A DNA stretch of 64,000 nucleotides, from the NCBI RefSeq assembly GCF_040790665.1, contig NZ_CP160849.1:1240001-1304000 (forward strand), read 5' to 3'. Numbering within the stretch: the stretch's first letter is position 1; every line of letters starts with the position of its first letter. The notes under the pieces are model-generated. The model had not been told where the DNA came from. It saw only the letters and a program-made list of their open reading frames with translations, and ran no database searches. This DNA comes from Sulfitobacter pontiacus (GTDB lineage: Bacteria > Pseudomonadota > Alphaproteobacteria > Rhodobacterales > Rhodobacteraceae). This document shows, one piece after another, positions 10,507 to 19,807 of this stretch. Both the position numbers and the translations under genes were made by a program.

Positions 10507-10539
10507 TTGCACGCGCGGCGTCGCCGCGACGTCGTGCAA
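10507..10539. repeat. Long G+C-rich inverted repeat in the mutS-maeB divergent region
   Basis: TTGCACG and CGCGGCG (10507-10520) pair with CGCCGCG (10522-10528) and CGTGCAA (10533-10539), giving 14 pairs interrupted by a four-base bulge (ACGT). There is no T-run on either side, so it does not look like an intrinsic terminator. It could be an operator or a 5' leader structure for either gene. Confidence 0.6.
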
Positions 10540-10597
10540 ACGGTGAGCGCCATCATGATTGTGTGAGGGGCCGATCGGCGATATCAAGCGGGAAACC

Positions 10598-12874
10598 ATG
10601 AGGAAAGCCGTTCTAGTGACCAAAAACCGCATCACGTCCGAAGAGGCGCTCGCCTTTCACCTTGAACCCACGCCGGGCAAGTTCGAAATCACCGCAACCG
10701 TCCCGATGACGACCCAGCGGGATCTGAGCCTCGCCTATTCCCCCGGTGTTGCCGTTCCCTGTGAAGCGATCGCCGAAAATCCCGAGCTGGCATATGACTA
10801 TACCAACAAGGGCAATATGGTTGCGGTGATTTCTAACGGCACTGCTGTTTTGGGCTTGGGCAACCTTGGTGCGCTGGCGTCGAAACCGGTGATGGAGGGC
10901 AAGTCGGTGCTGTTCAAACGGTTCGCCGACGTGAATTCGATCGACGTCGAGCTGGACACCGAAGACCCCGAGGCATTCATCAACGCGGTCAAGCTGATGG
11001 GGCCGACGTTCGGCGGGATCAACCTTGAGGATATCAAGGCGCCGGAATGTTTCATCATCGAACAGCGTCTGAAAGAAGAGATGGATATTCCCGTCTTTCA
11101 CGACGACCAGCACGGCACCGCGGTGATCTGTGCTGCCGGTTTGCTGAACGCCTTGCGCATTTCGGGCAAGAAGATCGAAGATGTGCAGATTGTGTTGAAC
11201 GGTGCGGGGGCGGCGGGGATCGCCTGTCTTGAACTGCTCAAGGCGATGGGGGCCAAGCACAACAACTGTATCATGTGCGATACAAAAGGTGTGATCTATC
11301 AGGGCCGTACCGAGGGCATGAACCAGTGGAAGTCGGCCCATGCCGCGCAGACCGAGCTGCGCACGCTGGAAGAGGCGATGAAGAACGCGGATGTGTTCCT
11401 GGGTGTGTCGGTCAAAGGGGCGGTGACGCCCGCGATGGTCGCCAGCATGGCGGATAATCCGGTGATCTTCGCGATGGCGAACCCCGATCCTGAAATCACG
11501 CCGGAGGAAGCGCACGAGGTACGCCCCGATGCGATTGTCGCCACGGGCCGCAGCGATTACCCCAATCAGGTAAACAACGTTTTGGGCTTTCCTTACCTGT
11601 TCCGCGGGGCGCTGGATATCCACGCCCGCGCCATCAACGACGAGATGAAAATCGCCTGCGCCCACGCTTTGGCCGATCTGGCACGCGAGGATGTGCCGGA
11701 CGAAGTGGCGCTGGCCTATGGCAAGAACCTGAGCTTTGGTCGGGATTATATCATCCCGACGCCGTTCGATCCGCGTCTGATCCATCGTATTCCGCCTGCT
11801 GTTGCACGTGCAGGTATGGACACCGGTGCCGCGCGGCGCCCGATCATCGATATGGACGCCTACGAGCTGAGCCTGAAGTCGCGGATGGACCCGACGGCGA
11901 ATATCCTGCGCGGGATCAACGCCCGTGCGCGGGCCAATCAGGCGCGGATGATCTTTGCCGAAGGGGATGACCCCAAGGTTCTGCGGGCTGCGGTGATGTA
12001 TCAACGCTCCGGTCTGGGCAAGGCGCTGGTGGTCGGACGCGCTGACGACGTAAAGGCCAAGCTGACGGCGGCGGGGATGGAGGATGCCTACCGCGAGCTT
12101 GAGGTCGTGAATGCGGCCAATACCCAGCACCTGGAGACGTATAAGTCCTTCCTTTACAATCGCTTGCAGCGCAAAGGGTCGGACAGCAAGGATATCCACC
12201 GTCTGGCCGCCCGTGACCGCCACGTTTTTGCCGCGCTGATGTTGGCGCATGGGCATGGCGATGGTCTGGTGACCGGTGCAACCCGCAAATCCGCCCATGT
12301 TCTTGAACGGCTGAACCACGTATTCGATGCCAATGCGAAACACGGCGCCGTCGGGATCACTGCGCTGCTGCACAAGGGGCGGATTGTGTTCATCGGCGAT
12401 ACGCTGGTGCATGAATGGCCGAACGAAGAAGACCTTGCGAATATTGCTGAAAAAGGGGCCAAGGTCGCCCGCCACATGGGGCTTGAGCCGCGTGTTGCCT
12501 TCGTCAGCTTCTCGACCTTTGGCTATCCGGTTTCCGAGCGAGCAGAAAAGATGCAACGTGCCCCCGATGTGCTGGACGCACGCGGGGTCGATTTCGAATA
12601 CGAAGGCGAAATGACCGTTGATGTGGCGCTGAATGCGGAAAGCCAGAAGAACTATCCGTTCTCGCGGCTGACAGGGCCTGCGAATATCCTCGTCGTGCCA
12701 GCGCGGCATTCGGCCAGTATCTCGGTCAAATTGATGCAGGAAATGGCGGGCGCCACGGTAATCGGCCCGATCCTGACGGGGTTGGATAAGTCGATCCAGA
12801 TCTGTTCGACCACATCCACCGCGAATGACATCCTGAACATGGCTATTCTGGCGGCCTGCAAGGTTGGCGAATGA
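10598..12874 (+). CDS. maeB: MaeB-type malic enzyme with C-terminal phosphotransacetylase-like domain
   Basis: Oxidatively decarboxylates malate to pyruvate with NADP. Residues 1 to about 420 are the malic enzyme part, with SLAYSPGVAVPCEAI, the metal-site stretch PVFHDDQHGTAVI and the nucleotide-binding LNGAGAAGIACLELL. Residues from about 430 are a phosphotransacetylase-like domain (RMIFAEGDDPKVLRAA, and GPILTGLDKSIQI near the end); in this family that part is thought to be regulatory, sensing acetyl-CoA, rather than catalytic. The ATG at 10598 gives 758 residues, the normal size. The stop overlaps the next gene by four bases (ATGA). Confidence 0.95.
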   Translation: MRKAVLVTKNRITSEEALAFHLEPTPGKFEITATVPMTTQRDLSLAYSPGVAVPCEAIAENPELAYDYTNKGNMVAVISNGTAVLGLGNLGALASKPVMEGKSVLFKRFADVNSIDVELDTEDPEAFINAVKLMGPTFGGINLEDIKAPECFIIEQRLKEEMDIPVFHDDQHGTAVICAAGLLNALRISGKKIEDVQIVLNGAGAAGIACLELLKAMGAKHNNCIMCDTKGVIYQGRTEGMNQWKSAHAAQTELRTLEEAMKNADVFLGVSVKGAVTPAMVASMADNPVIFAMANPDPEITPEEAHEVRPDAIVATGRSDYPNQVNNVLGFPYLFRGALDIHARAINDEMKIACAHALADLAREDVPDEVALAYGKNLSFGRDYIIPTPFDPRLIHRIPPAVARAGMDTGAARRPIIDMDAYELSLKSRMDPTANILRGINARARANQARMIFAEGDDPKVLRAAVMYQRSGLGKALVVGRADDVKAKLTAAGMEDAYRELEVVNAANTQHLETYKSFLYNRLQRKGSDSKDIHRLAARDRHVFAALMLAHGHGDGLVTGATRKSAHVLERLNHVFDANAKHGAVGITALLHKGRIVFIGDTLVHEWPNEEDLANIAEKGAKVARHMGLEPRVAFVSFSTFGYPVSERAEKMQRAPDVLDARGVDFEYEGEMTVDVALNAESQKNYPFSRLTGPANILVVPARHSASISVKLMQEMAGATVIGPILTGLDKSIQICSTTSTANDILNMAILAACKVGE

Positions 12875-13749
12875 TCTGGAACCTCGGCTCTATCAACGCG
12901 GATAATTTCTACTATCTGCGGCATCTGCCGGCGCCGGGGGAAACGATTGCCGCGCATGATTTCCGGCAAGGTTTGGGCGGGAAGGGGGCCAATATGTCGG
13001 TCGCCGCCGCCCGCGCCGGAACGCGCGTTATGCATATCGGCGCCGTGGGGCCGGACGGTAAATGGACCGTGGATCGCTTGCTGGAATACGGCGTCGAAAC
13101 GCAGCATATCAGCATGATCGACACGGCCACCGGTCACGCGAATATCTGCGTGGCCGAGGATGGCGAAAACTCTATCGTGTTGTTTTCAGGGGCCAATCAC
13201 CAGATCACCACCCAGATGATCGGGGCCGCCCTGGCAGAGGCATCGCCCGGTGATTTTCTGCTGATACAGAACGAAACCCTGGGCCAACGCTTTGCCGCGC
13301 AGACCGCGCATACTTTGGGCCTGCGCGTCGCTTATGCCGCCGCGCCCTTTGATGCTGAAATCGTGGCGCAGGTTCTGCCCGACATCGATCTGCTGGTGTT
13401 GAACGAGGTCGAGGCAGAGGCGCTTGAAAAAACCACAGGAGCCCGCATCGACGCGCTGCCGATCGACGATATTATCGTGACCTTGGGCGCTGAGGGGTGC
13501 AAATGGGTCTCTAACAAGGCGAAAACGGTGCAAAGCTTTCCGGCCTATCCGGTCAAAGCCATTGATACCACGGGGGCGGGGGACACGTTTACCGGCTATC
13601 TGATCGCTGCCTTGGACCGCAAACTGTCGATGCCGGATGCGATTGCGCTGGCGATGCAAGCTGGCGCCTTGATGGTCATGCGGCAAGGGACAGCGGATGT
13701 GATCCCGGACCTCAAAGACATCCAGGATCACGGTTTTGACGAAGATTAA
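12871..13749 (+). CDS. PfkB-family carbohydrate kinase, ribokinase-like
   Basis: ATP-dependent sugar or nucleoside kinase. The N-terminal signature GLGGKGANMSVAAARAG and the C-terminal anion-hole/catalytic motif DTTGAGDTFTGYLIAAL (Asp of GAGD as base) are both intact. The 292-residue length fits ribokinase. The four-base overlap with maeB implies co-translation, which is unusual because ribokinases normally sit with ribose transport genes. The substrate could be ribose or another pentose or nucleoside; context gives no firm clue, so no symbol is assigned. Confidence 0.88.
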   Translation: MIWNLGSINADNFYYLRHLPAPGETIAAHDFRQGLGGKGANMSVAAARAGTRVMHIGAVGPDGKWTVDRLLEYGVETQHISMIDTATGHANICVAEDGENSIVLFSGANHQITTQMIGAALAEASPGDFLLIQNETLGQRFAAQTAHTLGLRVAYAAAPFDAEIVAQVLPDIDLLVLNEVEAEALEKTTGARIDALPIDDIIVTLGAEGCKWVSNKAKTVQSFPAYPVKAIDTTGAGDTFTGYLIAALDRKLSMPDAIALAMQAGALMVMRQGTADVIPDLKDIQDHGFDED

Positions 13750-13775
13750 CGCTCGCGATTAACGCGGGGTTAACG

Positions 13776-14441
13776 TTATTTCGCAAAAGGCGCAGCGCTG
13801 CCCCAAAGTTGTTTCACGCGCTGGTCGCGCCCACAGCCGTTGCGATAGCGCTTGTAGGCGACGGATTTCTTCACGCCCAAGCCGACGCTGGTAAAGGCCA
13901 GACGTTCATCGCTTTTGTAGTAATCCTGATGGTAGGCATCGGCGGGGTAGAACGCGGCTTTGCCCAAGATCGGGGTTACGACGTTCTTGCCCAAAGCGGC
14001 CTGCGCATCGGCCTTGGCCTTTTCTGCAGCGGCCTTCTGCCCGTTACCGTCGGCAAAAATCGCGGTGCGGTAGCTATCGCCGCGGTCGCAGAATTGCCCG
14101 CCCGCGTCCGTTGGATCAACCGACCGGAAGAACATCGACAGCAACTGGTCCGCAGACACAACTGCTGGATCATACTGGATCTGCGCCGCTTCATAGTGCC
14201 CGGTGCCGCCGGCGACGACCTGTTTATAGGTAGGGTTTTTGACGCTTCCGCCCGCAAAACCCGATACGACCTCTTTCACGCCTTTCACGCTTTCAAAATC
14301 CGCTTCAACGCACCAAAAGCAGCCGCCCGCGACCAAAAGCGTCTCTGTTCCGGCGGCTTTTGCGGTTGTCGCCTGTGCTGCAAGGCCCAGACCAATGGCA
14401 GCGCTTAACGCGATCATGCGCATATTTGTGGCAAATCCCAT
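13776..14441 (-). CDS. msrA: Peptide methionine-S-sulfoxide reductase MsrA, exported form
   Basis: Reduces methionine-S-sulfoxide in proteins. The catalytic motif [11 protein letters not shown] places the active cysteine at residue 41; [15 protein letters not shown] and the C-terminal [10 protein letters not shown] are also family blocks. The ATG at 14441 has a strong AAGGAG site and starts a hydrophobic leader ending in an Ala-rich cleavage region near residue 30, so the enzyme is probably periplasmic. Longer in-frame starts upstream lack a ribosome site. Length 221 residues. Its electron donor in the periplasm is not encoded nearby. Confidence 0.94.
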   Translation of the reverse strand: MGFATNMRMIALSAAIGLGLAAQATTAKAAGTETLLVAGGCFWCVEADFESVKGVKEVVSGFAGGSVKNPTYKQVVAGGTGHYEAAQIQYDPAVVSADQLLSMFFRSVDPTDAGGQFCDRGDSYRTAIFADGNGQKAAAEKAKADAQAALGKNVVTPILGKAAFYPADAYHQDYYKSDERLAFTSVGLGVKKSVAYKRYRNGCGRDQRVKQLWGSAAPFAK

Positions 14442-14593
14442 GGAATACTCTCCTTTGTTTTGCCTGACGGTGACCGCAATGCCTGCGCGACGCAACTCAG
14501 GTGCCCGTGATGTCACGGCCAAGTGATGTCGGTTTCACCCTTGGCCCCGCGGCGCGAAGTTCTTAGCGTCAGCCCCAAAGAAGGAGCAATTTG

Positions 14594-15502
14594 ATGCAAA
14601 CCCACGTCACCACGCACCAAGCCGAAGAAGATGCCCGCAATGAAGACATTTTGATCTATTTAAACGGTCAGATTGTCCCCAAGGCACAGGCCGTGGTCAG
14701 CGTCTATGACAGCGGTTTCATGCTTGGCGACGGCATCTGGGAAGGGCTGCGGCTGTATGATGGTACGTGGGCTTTTCTGGAAGATCATTTTGACCGCCTG
14801 TTCGAGGCGTCCAAAGCCATTGACCTTGACATCGGGATGACGCGCGACGCCCTGATTTCAGCCTTGTTAGAGACGCAAAAAGCCAATGGTATGACCACTG
14901 ATGCCCACGCGCGTCTGATGATCACACGGGGGCCGAAAACGCGGCCCTTCCAGCACCCGTCGCTGTCGCAATCGGGCCCCACCATCACGATCATTATGGA
15001 ACACTCGCGCCCGAATATGCCGCGCCCGATCCGGCTGGCCACAGTACCGCATCTGCGCGGGCTGCCGATGACGCAGGACCCAAAGCTAAATAGTCATTCC
15101 AAATTGAACTGTATTCTTGCGTGTATTGCCGCGGAAAAAGCGGGTGCCGACGAAGGGCTGATGCTCGATATTAACGGTTTCGTGAATACAACAAACGCCT
15201 GTAACTTTTTCATCGTCCGCAAAGGGGAGGTTTGGACCAGCACCGGCGATTACTGCATGAATGGAATCACCCGTCAGAAGGTGATCGACTTGTGTCGCGC
15301 CAATGATATCCCGTGTTTCGAAAGGAATTATTCATTGGTCGACACCTATGGTGCTGAAGAGGCCTTCTTGACCGGCACATTCGGTGCGCAAACGCCTGTC
15401 GCGACGATCGACGGCCGCCAGATTGGCACGGGCGACATGGGGCCGGTGACCGAAAAGCTGCGCGGTTTGTACAAAGACCTGATCGCAAAGGAATGTTCCT
15501 GA
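14594..15502 (+). CDS. Class IV PLP aminotransferase (branched-chain or D-amino-acid type)
   Basis: Fold-type IV aminotransferase, the group with IlvE, D-amino acid transaminase and aminodeoxychorismate lyase. The family start VYDSGFMLGDGIWEGLRLYD is clear, K164 in DPKLNSHSK is the probable PLP lysine, and the cofactor-phosphate region GITRQKVIDLC is present. The substrate is uncertain: the GDGIWEG form resembles D-amino-acid and branched-chain enzymes. GGAG sits seven bases before ATG 14594. A sulfotransferase-like gene begins on its stop codon, suggesting a functional pair. Confidence 0.88.
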   Translation: MQTHVTTHQAEEDARNEDILIYLNGQIVPKAQAVVSVYDSGFMLGDGIWEGLRLYDGTWAFLEDHFDRLFEASKAIDLDIGMTRDALISALLETQKANGMTTDAHARLMITRGPKTRPFQHPSLSQSGPTITIIMEHSRPNMPRPIRLATVPHLRGLPMTQDPKLNSHSKLNCILACIAAEKAGADEGLMLDINGFVNTTNACNFFIVRKGEVWTSTGDYCMNGITRQKVIDLCRANDIPCFERNYSLVDTYGAEEAFLTGTFGAQTPVATIDGRQIGTGDMGPVTEKLRGLYKDLIAKECS

Positions 15503-16194
15503 TGCGTATCGCAATGTGGTCCGGCCCGCGCAATTTGAGCACGGCGATGATGTATAGTTTCGGAAACCGCGCCGATTTCACCGCGATGGATGAACCGTTC
15601 TATGCGCCGTATCTTAAAGCCACCGGCGCCGATCATCCGATGAAAGATGAAATTGTCGCGGGCCATGAATGCGACCCCTTGAACGTCGCGGCGCACTGCG
15701 CAGAGCCGGGCACGCCGCATCGCTACATGAAACACATGCCCCATCATATGATTGACGGGTTTCCGATGGATTGGGCAGAGGGCTGCGTGCATGTCCACCT
15801 GATACGCCACCCCGCCCGCGTGATTGCCAGCTATACCGCGAAACGGGAAGCGCCGAATTTTAATGATATCGGCTATGGCCAACAGACCGCGCTGTACGAT
15901 CAAATCGGTGGGCTGGTCATCGATTCCGCTGATATTCGCGCGGACCCCGAAGGCATGTTGCGTAAACTCTGTGATGCCATCAACCTGCCCTTCGATCCGG
16001 CAATGCTATCCTGGGCGGCGGGCCCACGTGCCGAAGATGGCATCTGGGCATCACATTGGTATGGTGCCGTGCACAAAAGCACCGGTTTCGCAGGGGCGGA
16101 GGGGCCGTTGCCCAGGCTTGAACCTGCCGCAGAAGCGCTGTGTGCCAAAGCCCTTCCACATTATCAAAAGCTTTATGATCAACGGCTTAGGTGA
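15502..16194 (+). CDS. Sulfotransferase-like P-loop protein
   Basis: 230 residues with an N-terminal MWSGPRNLSTAMM stretch resembling the PAPS-binding loop of sulfotransferases, and VHVHLIRHPARVIASY, the usual second sulfotransferase motif (RxPxxxxxS). The ATG overlaps the aminotransferase stop (TGATG), and AAAGGA lies nine bases ahead; the earlier ATG at 15493 has no room for a ribosome site. Coupling to the aminotransferase suggests an amino-acid-derived substrate, but this is inference. It could have lost sulfotransferase activity. Confidence 0.7.
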   Translation: MRIAMWSGPRNLSTAMMYSFGNRADFTAMDEPFYAPYLKATGADHPMKDEIVAGHECDPLNVAAHCAEPGTPHRYMKHMPHHMIDGFPMDWAEGCVHVHLIRHPARVIASYTAKREAPNFNDIGYGQQTALYDQIGGLVIDSADIRADPEGMLRKLCDAINLPFDPAMLSWAAGPRAEDGIWASHWYGAVHKSTGFAGAEGPLPRLEPAAEALCAKALPHYQKLYDQRLR

Positions 16195-16235
16195 TTTCGG
16201 GTAAAAATATCCGATTTATCGAAACTAAATCATCT

Positions 16236-16273
16236 CATGTTGCGTGAATTATCAGGAAGAACCACGCAACATG
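16236..16273. promoter_or_regulatory. 11-bp perfect inverted repeat next to the ribosome site of the DUF7282-like gene
   Basis: CATGTTGCGTG (16236-16246) and CACGCAACATG (16263-16273) are perfect arms around a 16-base spacer. The right arm touches the GGAG ribosome site 7-11 bases before the ATG at 16284. It could act as an mRNA hairpin that controls translation or as a repressor operator. No T-run follows, so it is not a simple terminator. Confidence 0.6.
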
Positions 16274-16283
16274 GAGATTTAAC

Positions 16284-16697
16284 ATGAAGATGTTTACAGC
16301 AACCGCTCTGGCTCTCACGCTTGCCACGGGTACAGCCTTCGCCGCCGCACACAGCAACGCGATGGTCGAAGCGATGGATCAAGATGTATCCAACGGTGTG
16401 GTCAGCGCTGATAAGGTGATGGCAACTGAAAACGGCTGGATGGTCGTTCACCGCACAGATGCCGAGATGAAACCCGGCCCCGTTGTCGGCTACGCGCCTC
16501 TGCGTGCCGGTGAAAACGTCGACGTTGCCGCCATTCTGCAAGAAGAAGTGAAATCCGGCGATATGTTGATGCTCATGGTCCACTCCGAAGAGGGCGGCAT
16601 GAAAACCGGCGGCTTTGAATACACATTGGGCGCCAAAGAAGACGGCCCGATCAAGCCAGACGGTAAATTGGTGATGACGGTTATTACTGCAGAGTAA
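16284..16697 (+). CDS. Secreted protein resembling the DUF7282 domain
   Basis: 137 residues with a classical signal peptide (MKMFTATALALTLATG then AFAAAHS, cleavage about residue 22). The mature part contains GWMVVHRTD, VVGYAPLRAGENVDVAAIL and DMLMLMVHSEEG, a pattern I associate with DUF7282, a beta-sandwich domain of unknown role found in secreted bacterial and archaeal proteins. No catalytic residues are evident. It is a single-gene unit with a good GGAG site, a hairpin just upstream and a strong terminator downstream, suggesting a regulated, well-expressed periplasmic protein. Confidence 0.75.
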   Translation: MKMFTATALALTLATGTAFAAAHSNAMVEAMDQDVSNGVVSADKVMATENGWMVVHRTDAEMKPGPVVGYAPLRAGENVDVAAILQEEVKSGDMLMLMVHSEEGGMKTGGFEYTLGAKEDGPIKPDGKLVMTVITAE

Positions 16698-16715
16698 ACC
16701 GTTCTAACCCAAAAG

Positions 16716-16750
16716 AAGGCCCGGACAGAATATCCCCCTGTCCGGGCCTT
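16716..16750. terminator. Bidirectional intrinsic terminator between DUF7282-like gene and argG
   Basis: AAGGCCCGGACAG (16716-16728) and CTGTCCGGGCCTT (16738-16750) form a perfect 13-bp stem with a nine-base loop, followed by TTC and T-rich sequence on the plus strand and preceded by A-rich sequence, so it can work for both convergent genes. Confidence 0.9.
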
Positions 16751-16756
16751 TTCTGT

Positions 16757-17977
16757 TTACCCTTTGAGGCGCTTATCGCGTGCGGCCAAGAGCTTGAGAC
16801 GCAACGCGTTCAGCTGAATAAAGCCCGCCGCGTCTTTTTGATCATAGGCACCAGCGTCATCTTCAAATGTCACGTGAGCTTCGGAATACAGCGAATGATC
16901 CGACCAGCGGCCGACGGTACGCACGTGGCCTTTGTACAATTTCAGTCGAACTGTACCGGTTACATGGGTTTGCGAAGCATCAATCGCCGCTTGCAGCATG
17001 GTGCGCTCGGGGCTGTACCAGAAACCGTTATAGATCAGCTCCGCATAGCGCGGCATCAGCTCGTCTTTCAGGTGCATCGCCCCACGGTCGAGGGTGATCG
17101 ATTCGATCCCGCGGTGTGCTTCAAGCAGCAAGGTGCCGCCCGGCGTTTCGTAAATACCGCGGGATTTCATCCCGACAAAACGACCCTCGACAAGGTCAAG
17201 GCGCCCGCAGCCATGTTTGCCGCCAAGTTCGTTCAATTTAGCCAGAAGTGTCGCGGGCGACATGGCCTCGCCGTTGATGCTTACCGCATCGCCACGTTCA
17301 AACCCGATCTCTACATACTCGGGCGTATCTGGTGCTTGCTCTGGCGAGACGGTGCGCTGGTACACATAGTCGGGCGCGTCCACGGCCGGATCCTCTAGCA
17401 CTTTGCCTTCCGAAGAGGTGTGCAGCAGGTTCGCGTCCACGCTAAACGGCGCTTCACCACGTTTGTCCTTCGCCACAGGGATCTGATGTTTTTCGGCAAA
17501 TTCGATCAATTTAGTCCGGCTGGACAGGTCCCATTCCCGCCACGGCGCGATCACCTTGATGTCGGGGTTCAACGCATAGGCCGCCAATTCGAAGCGAACC
17601 TGATCGTTGCCCTTGCCTGTCGCGCCGTGCGCAACGGCGTCGGCACCGGTTTCGGCGGCGATTTCAACAAGGCGCTTGGAAATCAGAGGGCGCGCGATGG
17701 AGGTGCCCAACAGGTATAGGCCTTCATAGACCGCATTGGCGCGGAACATGGGGAAGACGAAATCGCGCACGAATTCTTCACGCACGTCTTCCACGTAAAT
17801 CTCGGATGCGCCCATCATTTCAGCTTTGGCGCGGGCGGGCTCAAGCTCTTCGCCTTGGCCGAGGTCAGCGGTAAAGGTAACCACCTCGCAGCCATATTCG
17901 GTTTGCAGCCATTTCAGGATGATCGAGGTATCAAGCCCACCAGAATAGGCGAGCACAACTTTTTTGGGCGCGGACAT
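16757..17977 (-). CDS. argG: Argininosuccinate synthase
   Basis: Joins citrulline and aspartate with ATP to form argininosuccinate, the penultimate arginine-biosynthesis step. The N-type ATP pyrophosphatase motif AYSGGLDTS is at residues 10-18. Further blocks are [13 protein letters not shown], the [19 protein letters not shown] substrate region and [14 protein letters not shown] residues ([13 protein letters not shown]). Length 406 is typical. AAGGAAA lies before the start. A candidate minus-strand promoter (TTGCTC, 17 bases, TACTTC) spans 18032 down to 18004. It is divergent from ilvA. Confidence 0.97.
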   Translation of the reverse strand: MSAPKKVVLAYSGGLDTSIILKWLQTEYGCEVVTFTADLGQGEELEPARAKAEMMGASEIYVEDVREEFVRDFVFPMFRANAVYEGLYLLGTSIARPLISKRLVEIAAETGADAVAHGATGKGNDQVRFELAAYALNPDIKVIAPWREWDLSSRTKLIEFAEKHQIPVAKDKRGEAPFSVDANLLHTSSEGKVLEDPAVDAPDYVYQRTVSPEQAPDTPEYVEIGFERGDAVSINGEAMSPATLLAKLNELGGKHGCGRLDLVEGRFVGMKSRGIYETPGGTLLLEAHRGIESITLDRGAMHLKDELMPRYAELIYNGFWYSPERTMLQAAIDASQTHVTGTVRLKLYKGHVRTVGRWSDHSLYSEAHVTFEDDAGAYDQKDAAGFIQLNALRLKLLAARDKRLKG

Positions 17978-18046
17978 GATGTTTCCTTTTCGGTTTGCAC
18001 CGCGAAGTACCTGTTTTTCAAGGCGTGAGCAAGATTGAAGGCTGCG

Positions 18047-18075
18047 TTGACCGCGTCACCTGGGAATCGTATCGA
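18047..18075 (+). promoter_or_regulatory. Candidate promoter for ilvA
   Basis: TTGACC (18047-18052) and TATCGA (18070-18075) have a 17-base spacer and lie 28 bases before the ilvA ATG at 18103. This is a sigma-70-type match seen by eye only. Confidence 0.45.
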
Positions 18076-18102
18076 CAAGTATTCAACGGGAAGGTCGATG
18101 AG

Positions 18103-19335
18103 ATGACAGATATGTTTAAATCTGCAGCACGCAGCGCAGCGCAACAGATGCGAGAGGTGTTTCCCGCCACCCCCTTGATGCGCAACGAACATCTGTCAGA
18201 AAAATATGACGCTGACATATGGTTGAAACGCGAAGACCTAAGCCCCGTTAGATCATATAAGTTGCGCGGAGCGTTCAACGCGATGCGCAAAGTGATCCCC
18301 GAGAAGTCTGTTTTCGTTTGTGCAAGTGCGGGCAACCACGCCCAAGGTGTTGCATTTATGTGCAGTCATTTCGGTGTGAAAGGTGTGATTTTCATGCCCG
18401 TCACGACGCCTCAACAGAAAATTCAGAAAACCAAGATGTTCGGTGGGCTTCAGGTCGAGGTTCGCTTGATCGGCGATTACTTTGACAAAACGCTCGCCGC
18501 GGCGCAGCAGTATTGCGTGGAAGAGGGCGCGCATTTTCTGTCTCCTTTCGATGATGAAGATGTCATTGAGGGGCAAGCCTCCGTTGCGGTTGAAATAGAG
18601 GAGCAGTTAGGGCGCGTGCCCGACCATATTCTGCTTCCCGTTGGTGGCGGCGGTCTTTCGTCCGGCGTTTACAGCTATTTTCAAAATGCGTGCCGGTATA
18701 GCTTTGTTGAACCTGAAGGGGCCCCTAGTTTGGCCAAAGCTTTGGCCGCGGGTGCACCGGTGGATGTGTCTCCTATCAATAGTTTCGTCGATGGGGCCGC
18801 GGTCGCAAAAATTGGCCAACGTAACTTTTCACGGTTGGAGCGTGTCGCAGAGAGTGATGTGATCCATCTGGCCGAGGACCGCATCTGCGTCACGATCATC
18901 GAAATGCTGAATGTTGAAGGCATCGTATTAGAACCTGCTGGTGCCCTTTCTATTGAGGCGCTGGGCGAAGTAGCTGACCAGATCAAGGGCAAGACCATTG
19001 TATGCGTAGCATCCGGCGGAAACTTCGATTTTGAGCGTCTGCCAGAGGTGAAAGAGCGGGCGCAGCGGTACTCCGGCGTCAAAAAATATTTTATTCTGAG
19101 GATGCCGCAGCGCCCTGGTGCGCTGAAAGAATTCTTGAGCATTCTCGGCCCGGACGATGACATCTGTCGGTTTGAATACCTGAAGAAGTCTGCGCGAAAC
19201 TTCGGCTCTGTCCTGATCGGAATTGAAACACGCAGCCCTGACAGTTTTGGGCCGTTCTTGGCGCAACTTAAAGACGCAGGATTTACCTATACGGACATCA
19301 CGAATGACGAAACCTTGGCTCAATTTGTTCTATAG
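18103..19335 (+). CDS. ilvA: Threonine dehydratase (ammonia-lyase)
   Basis: PLP enzyme converting threonine to 2-oxobutanoate and ammonia, the first step to isoleucine. The PLP lysine is K53 in SYKLRGAFNAM; SAGNHAQGVAFMC and the phosphate-binding PVGGGGLSSGV are intact. A C-terminal ACT-like part (from KKYFILRMPQRPGALKEFL) is single and short, so this is the 410-residue form rather than the two-ACT E. coli type; feedback control may be simpler. GGAAGG precedes the ATG at 18103. The in-frame start at 17995 would add an unlike leader. Its 3' end overlaps the convergent Hpt gene by 38 bases. Confidence 0.95.
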   Translation: MTDMFKSAARSAAQQMREVFPATPLMRNEHLSEKYDADIWLKREDLSPVRSYKLRGAFNAMRKVIPEKSVFVCASAGNHAQGVAFMCSHFGVKGVIFMPVTTPQQKIQKTKMFGGLQVEVRLIGDYFDKTLAAAQQYCVEEGAHFLSPFDDEDVIEGQASVAVEIEEQLGRVPDHILLPVGGGGLSSGVYSYFQNACRYSFVEPEGAPSLAKALAAGAPVDVSPINSFVDGAAVAKIGQRNFSRLERVAESDVIHLAEDRICVTIIEMLNVEGIVLEPAGALSIEALGEVADQIKGKTIVCVASGGNFDFERLPEVKERAQRYSGVKKYFILRMPQRPGALKEFLSILGPDDDICRFEYLKKSARNFGSVLIGIETRSPDSFGPFLAQLKDAGFTYTDITNDETLAQFVL

Positions 19336-19663
19336 GCGCACTGCAGGTCTCCGTGTTCGATAGGAAATGTTCTTTCGATTTTTCATAGCTGGTAAGGATC
19401 TCCTTCCAAATAGATGTGATTTGATGGCTGCCGGCAAAATTGCCTTCGGCCTGCGCGCATTGTTCTGATAATTCGACAAACCCCACGCTTAATGCGCTGC
19501 CCTTCACAAAGTGAAGTATATCGCGAAACTGATCGGTCGTTACGCCCATCGTTAGCTGAGCATTGGCTTCTTCCACCTCCTTAAAAAACACGCACATAAT
19601 TGTGCTGAAGTCGTCGCGCCCAACAGCGGTTTGCAAGGTCGCGACCTGTTCCCAGTCAATCAC
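19298..19663 (-). CDS. Histidine phosphotransfer (Hpt) domain protein
   Basis: Small phosphorelay carrier of about 121 residues if it begins at the GTG at 19663, which has GAGGG about seven bases ahead and gives an IDWEQVATLQ start like other short Hpt proteins. The phospho-accepting histidine is H51 in HFVKGSALSVG. The open frame extends to 19996 but that part would run into the divergent response-regulator gene. With the neighbour it probably forms a phosphorelay. It ends inside the ilvA 3' end, tail to tail. Confidence 0.8.
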   Translation of the reverse strand: MIDWEQVATLQTAVGRDDFSTIMCVFFKEVEEANAQLTMGVTTDQFRDILHFVKGSALSVGFVELSEQCAQAEGNFAGSHQITSIWKEILTSYEKSKEHFLSNTETCSAPIEQIEPRFRHS

Positions 19664-19807
19664 TGATTCGCCCTCTTTCTCCGGCCAATGTGGGGCAAAA
19701 TTCTTAACAAAGCGTGCAGGGCGATCATCACTTAAAAACTTTTGGGCTTCACCGAATCTTAATCTGTCGTTGGCTAGGCTCGGGGTGAAGTTGTCGAAAG
19801 CTTGTGT

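Noticed and set aside
10613..12709. Long minus-strand open frame opposite maeB
   Set aside because: Antisense shadow; maeB has full domain evidence.
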